A DNA stretch of 64,000 nucleotides, from assembly GCA_963977425.1 (NCBI GenBank), contig CAXBOO010000002.1, forward strand, positions 310,001 to 374,000, in the 5' to 3' direction. Source of the stretch: CAXBOO01 sp963977425. GTDB taxonomy: Bacteria; Bacteroidota; Bacteroidia; Flavobacteriales_D; Luteibaculaceae. Made by a program: the position numbers and the translations under genes. A model generated the notes under the pieces. That model ran no database searches, was not told the DNA's origin, and saw only the letters and a list, made by a program, of their open reading frames with translations. Position 1 is the stretch's first letter. Every line of letters starts with the position of its first letter. Shown here in pieces: positions 31,601 through 37,100 of this stretch.

Positions 31601-34062
31601 TCTACCACTTCGTTTGGTCAGAATTCAATAGCGATTCTTGTGCTATTGCTTACGATACTGTTGCTGTTGAATTCAACGAACAACCTATAGTAGATCTTAG
31701 ATTGGATACTACAGTATGTGGTGATTCAGCTATTTTAGGTATTGCACCAATTGCAGGAACAGGAGTTTGGAGTTCACCAAATCCAGAAATAACTTTTGGT
31801 CCAGATGCAACAGCTGATACCGTTATAGCTTATGCTAGTGCGTTTGGTACTTATGAAATAGTTTACACATCTACTAACAAAGCACCTTGTGTTCCTGCAA
31901 GTGATTCAAGAATGGTAACATTCATTGATAAGCCTATAGTGAGTATAGTTGCACCTGATACGGTTTGTAATGGCAGTGATTTCATTGTAGAATTCACCTT
32001 TACTGGTGTGTCTCCATTTGAAGTGGACATCAATTTTGATGGACAATATCAAACTCTAACAGGATTGAATTCTGGTGACACTTATACATTCTTAAATGCT
32101 CAAAATACAGGCCCAGTTACTGTAACAAGAGTATCGGATGGTAGTGCCGCAAGTTGCCCATTGCTAGCTTCTGTATCTGAGTATGTAGAAGTAATCGATT
32201 TACCAACGGCTACTATTTCAGGTAACGAAGTAATCTGTTATGGTGATAGTGCATTCGCTCAAGTATTTTTAAGTGGTATTGCTCCGTTTGATGTTACTTA
32301 TAGCACAACTGACTTGCGTACTTACACTAGTTTAGACACTACTTATGGTAAAGATTACTTTGCTGACGAGATCGTAACGATTACAGCTATATCAGATAAG
32401 TATTGTGTTGGTAACGGAATTGGACAGTTTGATGTTACTGTGAATGATTTACCTGATGGTAATTTCACTATCAGCGGTCCATCTCAAGTGTGTGAAGGTG
32501 ATCCAGTCAACTTAGTGTTCAACGCTACTCAAGGTCAACCAGTATTTGATGTTGGTTATGTCTTGAATGCTCAGCCTGATACTACATTCATTTCTAATAA
32601 ATCAAGTGGCGACATCATTCCTATTGTTGGTGTGGTTGGAAACAATACTATTGGTTTAGTTACCATTACCGATGATAACATGCCAAGATGTAGTCAAACT
32701 TTCAATGTTGGATTGAACTTCACGGTAAATCCAAAACCACAAGTAACTATTACTTCACCAGCAGATATCTGTGAAGGGACTGCTTTTGTTATTGACTTTG
32801 TATTTACAGGTGTTTCTCAATTTGATTTTGAGATAACCAACAACGGTACAACATCACTTGTAGAAAATGTGAATAGCAATTACAGCCACACTCTTTACCC
32901 AACAAAAGATGAAACTTATGTAATAGGTAACATTTTTGATGGAAGTACGACTACTTGTAGTACTGTACTTGATCAGGCTGTTAATGTACATGTAGTTCCT
33001 CTTCCAGTTGTAACTACATCTATCGATGTGGATGAAGTTTGTTACGGAGAACCGATGGAATACACCATCAATGTAGTTGGTGAAGCTCCTTTCGATATTA
33101 CTTACGATGTTGGAAATGGAAACGAAACCATACTAGGTTCTTCTGGTTCTGAAATTGTAACCGTTTCAGGAGCTAACTCTACACAGTTTGTAGTTGTTAG
33201 TATTTCAGATGCGAGTGGCTTAAATTGCCCAATAGTAAATGATGCTCCAATTGACGTCATCGTTAACCCTATTCCTGTAGTAGATTTCTCTACTCCTATT
33301 GACAATGGGTGTAAACCATTTACTACGGTTATACAACCTAATTTAGGAAACGGTGAATCTGGTGGAGTTTACACATGGTCTACAAGCAATGGAGACACTA
33401 CATCAACAGAAGCACCAACATTTACATTCCTTAATTCAGGATCGTACGATGTTGATTTAGCCTACACTTCACTAGCGGGATGTAGTAATTCTATTTCAAA
33501 AACAGCTTACATTACTGTACATGAAGACCCAGTAGCTGATTTCACCTACCTACCAACGCAACCTACGGTTACGAACAACAACATTCATTTCACGAATGCT
33601 TCGGTAGATGGCGATACTTACTTCTGGACATTTGGTGCTGATTCTGAATTTGGTACAAGCGTGGAAGAAAACCCATTGTTTATAGCTCCAAACGATGATC
33701 AATACAATATTGAAGTTTGTTTGGATGTATACTCTATAAATGGATGTAGAGATACCGTATGTGATAACATCAAAATAAGTGGTGATGTATTGGTTTATGT
33801 GCCAAACACATTTACACCGAATGGCGACAATATCAACGACCTATTATTCCTTTCAGCACAAGGTGTTTCCTACTTCAAAATTGAAATCTTCAACCGTTGG
33901 GGTAAAGTGATTTTCCAAACGGAAGACCCTACCAATTACTGGAATGGAGAATTTAAAGGAGAGACCGTACAAGAAGGTGTTTATCCATTCATTGTTTACT
34001 ACAAAGACAAATACTCGGTTGATGTTCAAAAACTAAGAGGACACATCAACATAATTCGATAA
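22693..34062 (+). CDS. Giant secreted modular repeat protein, T9SS type B C-terminal domain (3789 aa)
   Basis: A predicted surface or released protein of about 0.4 MDa. The signal peptide is at 1-26. The head has a CUB-like domain (about 28-152), a second beta domain (about 155-300), one cysteine module (about 305-385), a proprotein-convertase P-like domain (about 410-560), and two SprB-like repeats (about 605-755). The middle is an uninterrupted array of about 27 modules of about 86 residues (about 756-3080). Each module starts near a D-x-x-[VI]-C-G motif, carries GxW and YGxYxFxW strands, and holds a second cysteine before a DTxxVxF strand. Five modules of another type (about 3081-3530), two PKD domains (about 3531-3695) and a CHU_C domain (3700-3789, YVPNTFTPNGDNIND) complete it. 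Adhesion or gliding is the inferred role; no enzymatic motif was seen. Confidence 0.85.
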   Translation: MRTTNFLLPLLAVFAFLTSSNFATAQTVVTMNTNSQTVTGCDFVLYDDGGPNGGYSDDLDRTITICSPNGEQIRLDIAMLDIERAFDDFIIYDGNSTAADEMFNSSDFGQDYNPQIIVSSGSCITIRLDADFTNSDPERGFEIFATCFTPNCDITTPAGNTCAEATPICSNEEYCGSTNANYTDDSPGNLESSFCGSIENNSFLKFTAAGPNAVFEVAVWGCTGSSNGSRQGVQFQVYSSSDCNTFTTAGSCFSPGVEQGGYFTATGLTYGDEYYIMIDGFAGDNCNYTIKAISGVQLPANAGPDQVVCGPSVVQMSGTVNPPTSTGYYWIPVGDGNFDNVNDLNTRYNPGPNDIANGSTQVVLYNPAATSCLDIKSDTMTIVFKDVELEITPNDPKICKGNSVTLVATATPAIPTTSNGKRENTNSYTIPDDGVATNFNGTTGNYGSSPLEIDCLNPEDWTLDEYCINSSHSWDNDLEGFYLVNPCGNIVQITGDNNLVNGCFTPGTSAAWITLLNCSNPNGTWEVRAGDSFGGDEGSITYFSLTFSSNNYQWSPATNLNTTTGNTVIANPPTTTTYTVKVLDCEAGCSLIQDVTVEVSDMLLTGAPTNVSCKGANNGSINITATGGIAPYEYSKDGGTNYQPSSVFSGLSPGSYTITVRDAAGCIKTFSQVISEPSQLVLNATVASNCVFGNTGEINASGNGGTTPYLFSIDGTTFQSSGNFTGLAPGNYTVTLKDNSGCIQTKNLVIGETPNANFTIDDPACDSYTTQLTTTPTVGTGDLSGSGVGLITFDGGTPISGSVPGETHGVNSNGSFGTFTITYTVTNGSCSATVAKDVTFTEEPDADFSFTTPACGDVSAIIDVIDPVGTISWTISPNDGSTINPTGNPNEYQFNANAFTSYSLTLNLNNAPCTDATTKTITFQDIPNPQINPTPDVCGLSTNLTTTITPGNIVNWRSIPSAGVTFGNSGSANTSVNVTLYGTYDFIISESGACTTTNDTVTLTFFESPSGFAGNDTSVCDIIGHKLNGEVYVGTGFWSTGVGINDPSSLTSNINPGSVGTFTYTLSVSNGVCPVFTDNVNVTIDEKPIVNFNPDEFEVCGLDAPLNGISTVGTSTWSSELPATIDDPSAVNTNATNDAYGLNKFYFSVVNGSCPAVNDSIEITFEQAPVATAIPDTSVCGKEIDLSATYTLPGNDGFWTGSGVFTPSSNVNNPKATVSNYGTYTFTWTENGSSICPADAKDIVVNFLEQPDANAGNDQEICGTTTLLDAIASSGNGLWTYVPIAPANAPVTIVDPTDPNTAISIDTTGIGEAGFGKYKFYWTESVGTSCAPDADSVIVYFIPNRSPDVGLDLDVCGDTAFIAASNVYESGTWNVIGPGSIIMTDNTQPSTIASLDPANFVYGKYRFIWVENFSPCTPNNRDTLFVEYFEPPVVDAGLSPDQICGLDAQLNALTTVGTGKWTWQPVAPTVGTITFANGNDSISNPPISASDYGTYNLYWDVENGTCAPPNDSIEFTFYEKPTPTATGPADVCSTDPNQTFHLTGVSSSGTLWTWNGPAGVTFNPDENTPEVDATVSAFGTYTFIFNEINHPVCGVVKDSLTVQVLEQPEVDAGTDASACGASYQLDASITVGQGTGTWSIITQDPVGSTISFSDINDPNSLVTISPAPVAPGEYVILRYTVQSGSSCSPVFDEVRVDFNPSSFVIDAGPDSTICGSFDYAFQATALNVGENGTWSLDNGPAGAGAPIFSNVASNTSDVTVDTYGKYTFKWSVTNSGCPTPAIDLVTIDFRLSPTPYAGEDDTICGLDFNISATTPLERIQGFWSYVDDGSGSTASINDIFSPSTSASVSGPGAYGIQQFVWNEFNGTEGICADTLRDTVEVLLYQAPMPNGLSIKPVCGTTGVLLADTSIALDYLDDYSSYWEYLPSNGATPTYNPSNQVAKPTVTMDKFGTYNFVWHESNGICPDATDTVDFIFVPPSKPQAGLDVDSCSLSAVIKAVPSFGQGEWVLEDLAPHSFENPFSPQTVLTVSNYGNYKVIWREESSPCPANQDTLTVQFNEAPSALAIAPTDVCGPLGVLMTQPSIISPNYNGTWSSSPNVILSDINNDTTGANLNTVYGEYSVLYTERNGAVCPEDFETAKINYIEEPVAAAGIDSVICGKTITLYATPSVGVGSWRIDAARSAGTGSFSQPSNPNSKVTANAYGVYTFIWKETNFGKYNLNCENEDTLVVEFLQQPNVIAPADFSVCSNEATLNAPSSVPGSTRVWSYNGGSGLVAVTPSNPGFASVGTDYGVHTFTVTENNGKCVSTDDVNVEFVEQPTANTIADYDTCGFKGILRADAHIGSGKWIFIGTGTVNITSPNSTVSNVTVSQFGAHSFVWQVENKTPCSIARDTLIVNFVQIPDADAPTDFSVCGDVANLNATPSVGTGTWRNHDPDVVSFGNVNNASTTVSLIAPNPASYHTYKFSWTEDNLGKCSSSDTVLVTFVEQPEVVAQPDNSICGLQDTITATIGTGAIRWQYLGNSLNFNGFSDPFNDTTAVSVKNYGQHRFRVIQNNGGTCPEDSSIVTLSFYENPTPYAGLDDSICGFNYELQAVASRGIGTWSKISGPGVVNFADASDPNSSVDVSAEGEYEFMWSETNGICGPFTDTMKVFFEEQPIANAGSDITICDIQVFLGATPTRFGGEWSLLSGPDIVNANYSNTTDPNALFAGNEYGIYTMVWTEQNKTKCAISTDTLVVKLVQEPNAVTDGDLAACSDTIILNGKRSVGNSFWKQISGPGQVMYTDSSEGETKSWVKDFAYGTYRLAWIEDNGGACPISSDTIEVKYVEQPIVDAGLDAEFCGLSGFFNGYANAGGLSWTLESGPGNAILYNTQGLNSAVEVDAYGTYTFKLRSNNEALCTDEDFVDITFIEQPTAYAGPDVFTCGLTQELGAVMSTGTGGSWITSNINPGSFNFVDVTDPLTDVTVSNYGIYHFVWSEFNSDSCAIAYDTVAVEFNEQPIVDLRLDTTVCGDSAILGIAPIAGTGVWSSPNPEITFGPDATADTVIAYASAFGTYEIVYTSTNKAPCVPASDSRMVTFIDKPIVSIVAPDTVCNGSDFIVEFTFTGVSPFEVDINFDGQYQTLTGLNSGDTYTFLNAQNTGPVTVTRVSDGSAASCPLLASVSEYVEVIDLPTATISGNEVICYGDSAFAQVFLSGIAPFDVTYSTTDLRTYTSLDTTYGKDYFADEIVTITAISDKYCVGNGIGQFDVTVNDLPDGNFTISGPSQVCEGDPVNLVFNATQGQPVFDVGYVLNAQPDTTFISNKSSGDIIPIVGVVGNNTIGLVTITDDNMPRCSQTFNVGLNFTVNPKPQVTITSPADICEGTAFVIDFVFTGVSQFDFEITNNGTTSLVENVNSNYSHTLYPTKDETYVIGNIFDGSTTTCSTVLDQAVNVHVVPLPVVTTSIDVDEVCYGEPMEYTINVVGEAPFDITYDVGNGNETILGSSGSEIVTVSGANSTQFVVVSISDASGLNCPIVNDAPIDVIVNPIPVVDFSTPIDNGCKPFTTVIQPNLGNGESGGVYTWSTSNGDTTSTEAPTFTFLNSGSYDVDLAYTSLAGCSNSISKTAYITVHEDPVADFTYLPTQPTVTNNNIHFTNASVDGDTYFWTFGADSEFGTSVEENPLFIAPNDDQYNIEVCLDVYSINGCRDTVCDNIKISGDVLVYVPNTFTPNGDNINDLLFLSAQGVSYFKIEIFNRWGKVIFQTEDPTNYWNGEFKGETVQEGVYPFIVYYKDKYSVDVQKLRGHINIIR
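24958..31935 (+). repeat. Array of about 27 tandem two-cysteine modules in the giant protein
   Basis: Each module is about 258 bp (86 residues). The consensus, from reading all copies, is a first cysteine in [VI]CG, then LxA, GxGxW, a YGxYxFxW strand, a second cysteine, DTxxVxF and a closing [EQ]QPxAxAG that starts the next module. Copies differ strongly in both protein and DNA, so this is an old, diversified array rather than a recent expansion. Confidence 0.8.
31936..33285 (+). repeat. Five tandem modules of a second type in the giant protein
   Basis: Five modules of about 90 residues, each opening with a [TQD]VC-x-G or IC-x-G motif, then a hydrophobic strand and a G-[VIE]-[SA]-[PQ]-F-[DE] motif (GVSPFEVDI, GIAPFDVTY, QPVFDVGY, GVSQFDFEI, EAPFDITYD). 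They differ from the preceding array in having a single cysteine near the start of each copy and no GxW strand. Confidence 0.75.
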
Positions 34063-34081
34063 CGAATTAATAATCTTAAAA

Positions 34082-34113
34082 AAAGGGAGTTGATCGAACA
34101 GTCAACTCCCTTT
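34082..34113 (+). terminator. Terminator of the first giant gene
   Basis: A twelve-base perfect stem, AAAGGGAGTTGA (34082-34093) and TCAACTCCCTTT (34102-34113), with an eight-base loop, 19 bp after the stop codon. Confidence 0.85.
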
Positions 34114-34128
34114 CTTATTTTACGTTAG

Positions 34129-34136
34129 TACATTTG
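34129..34136 (+). promoter_or_regulatory. Candidate -7 element of the second giant gene
   Basis: TACATTTG, an exact TAnnTTTG match, ends seven bases before the ATG at 34144, so the message would have almost no leader. It lies directly after the terminator of the first giant, so the second giant looks independently transcribed. Confidence 0.5.
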
Positions 34137-34143
34137 TAACATT

Positions 34144-37100
34144 ATGAAAACTCGTTCGTACATATTAGCCATTGTTTTTTTGCTATGTGCTATTATACTT
34201 AAGGCTCAGCCTGCGAACGATATTTGTCAAACAGCTACTAAGCTTGTATTTAACGGATCTACTGCTTGCAGTTCGGGGAATGTTAATGGTGCCAACGACG
34301 ACCTTACAAATTTACCAAGTAGTCCCCAGTGTCCGAGCCCAAATTCAGGTAACGAAGTTTGGTACTATTTTAATGCCAATAATGTAAACTCCATCATTTC
34401 ATTTACTACCCAAGAAATGAAGTTGGCACATGTGAATGTGTTTAGAGGAAACTGTGCGGCACTTTCATTAGAAAAATGTTCGGAAACTTCTTCAGGTAGT
34501 TTGGATATTACCATTGGTACTGCAGTCAACGAATTGATTTATGTTTCGGTAAGTTTTGTAAATGAATCCACAGGAAATTTCACTGTTTGTGCTGAAGGTT
34601 CAGAAGTTATAGACTCCCCTGCCAACACCTGTTCAGAAGCTATCAATGTTTGTTCAAAAGATCCATTAGATATCATCAATACTGAAGGAATTACGAGTAG
34701 CGGTACTTTTCCAAGTTGTTTCAAACAAGGAAACACCCCAACCTCTGTAGTTAGAGATAGCTGGTTTAAATTCACCGTTGTTCAATCTGGAAATTTAGAA
34801 TTCGCCATATTCCCAAAAAGTAACAATCAGGAAATAGACTGGGCATTTTACGATATAACCAATGGTTGTCCTGGAAGTGAATTGGCTTGCAATTATCAAT
34901 ACTCCCGCGGTATTGGAATAACTGGCCCTTCAGGAATGTGGGCCGACCCTTCTGTTTTTCCAGATCCGCCGGCATTCAATAATCCTATACCGATTGTTGC
35001 TGGAAGAACTTATGCACTCTTGATTGACGATTACAATGGTCAATCTACTGGATACGAATTGTTTTGGGGTGGAACGTTTGATATCTCTACAAAAGCCGAT
35101 TTTATAGCCGACAAAATATTCGATTGCGAACCGTTTACAGCTAATTTTCAGAATCAAAGTTTAGGTGCTTTGTCTTATGTCTGGACCTTTCCTGATGGAT
35201 CAACAAGTACACAAACTAATCCTAGTTTTAACTTTACAGCTCCGGGACAACAGTCAGTTAACTTAACAGCTTCAAATTCTCAAAACAACTGTACCTCTAG
35301 TTTTTCTTCTAGGTTCATAGTTAACCCATTGAAATTAGTTAACTCTGACCCACAACTAAGCTTATGCTTGGGGCAAACACATACTTTCAATAATCAATTG
35401 GATACTTTACTACTTAGTAGTCCAGTTCGCTACGAATTCAATGGAAACAGTACATTCAATGCACAAAATCCAATCAATAATACCGGTTTGGTACAGAATG
35501 TCTTCCCTCAACAATATGTTTCTGGCGATTTGGAAGAGGTCTGTTTATCTTTAAGACATCGGGATCTGAAAGAACTGGAGGTGAATTTATTATCCCCTAC
35601 CGGAACGCGTTTGAATCTTATTGCCCAAAATGATTTATTCGGACAGACTGTTGATAATCTATGCTTCCATAAAAACTCTGCTGTTCCTCTTAACACTGTT
35701 TCAGCTCCATACAAAGGTCAAGTAAAGCCTAAAAACTCTTTCGATGCTTTTTTAGGGGACAACAAAGAAGGGTTTTGGTCTATAGAGGTAATCGATAAAA
35801 TTGACAACAACAGTTACGGTTTTTTTGAAAAATGGTCGCTTACATTTTTTACGGAAAATAAAACCACTATTGCTTGGTCGCCATCAACCTATTTGGATAA
35901 TGATAGTATTCTAAATCCAACCATTACCGCACCGAATTCATTGGTTCAAGATGAAAGTATTTTTTATGATATCATCGTTACCGACAATACAACCTGTACC
36001 GATGCATCTGTCACCAAAGCCGACATCATTGTTTCTTCTTATGCTGGTTCGGATAGTAGTTTGTACTTCTGTAAAGACTTATCGCAAATAAATTTATTCG
36101 ACATTCTTAGTCCTGAAGCTACTCAAGATGGACAGTGGTTTGATAACAATCAAAACCTAGTAACTAAGTTTTTTGACCCTAGTATATTTCTCGGTCAATC
36201 GGTCATTCGATGGTATAAAATTGTAGGACCTTCTGCCACTTGTGGTGAAGATTCTGCTCGATTTGTATTGACTATCAGACCAGACTCTAGTATTCAATAC
36301 AACTACCCTGCTACATTATGCGAAGGCAAAAGTTTTACTGTGGATGCCAACAGTAATCTGAAAGGGTTTACACAACTATTCGCAAGTTATCCAAGTCGAG
36401 ACTCTAGTATTATCTTGAATGGCTTTCCAAACAATTTTACTGTAAGCAGTACTCAACTTCCATTTACTGTTGACTCCATCCGATTCGACAACAATAAATG
36501 CACATTGGCTTCGGGTAGAGTTATACAACCTCAATTGGTTGACCAACCAAAACTTGTTTTGGATAGCACAACTTGCAACGAAACTAGCACAAGTTACATT
36601 GCCTATGTAAGTGTTGTAGGCGGCGAAACCAGTAGTTTAGAAGTCAACGGTCAAAACGCTTCGAGTAGACAAGTTGTAAGTGCGCCCATAGCTACAGGCA
36701 CCAATTTTTTGTTCGAATGTTCTGACGCTAATTTTTGCAACATCGATTCACTTACCGTAAATATTAGATGCGATTGTAAATCCTTAGCTGGCACAGTAAA
36801 AAATCAAATTGACAATTACATCTGCGATAACGACACCCTATTTTTTGAACACAATCAAGATCAAATTGAAGATCCTAATGATATTTCAGAAGTCATCATT
36901 ACATCTTCACCATTCCCAAGCTTTGGTAGTATTATTGATCGTGTTTTATACCAACCTACGTACAAAATATGGCTTAAACCTCCCTATCAATTAGGGCAAT
37001 CTTATTACATTACGGTAGTTACCGGATCTAAAGATATTAACCAACGTGTTGATTTACAAGATGCCTGTCTATCGTTCACACAATCGGTTAAATTTACGTT

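Noticed and set aside
24958..31935. Regular repeats that might suggest a CRISPR array or satellite DNA
   Set aside because: The periodicity is at protein level, about 258 bp per unit, inside one uninterrupted reading frame, with little DNA identity between units and no short direct repeats with spacers.
23025..33305. Many open frames on the minus strand opposite the first giant gene (60-80 codons)
   Set aside because: They are shadows of the long coding frame: no start context, no domain, biased composition mirroring the sense repeats.
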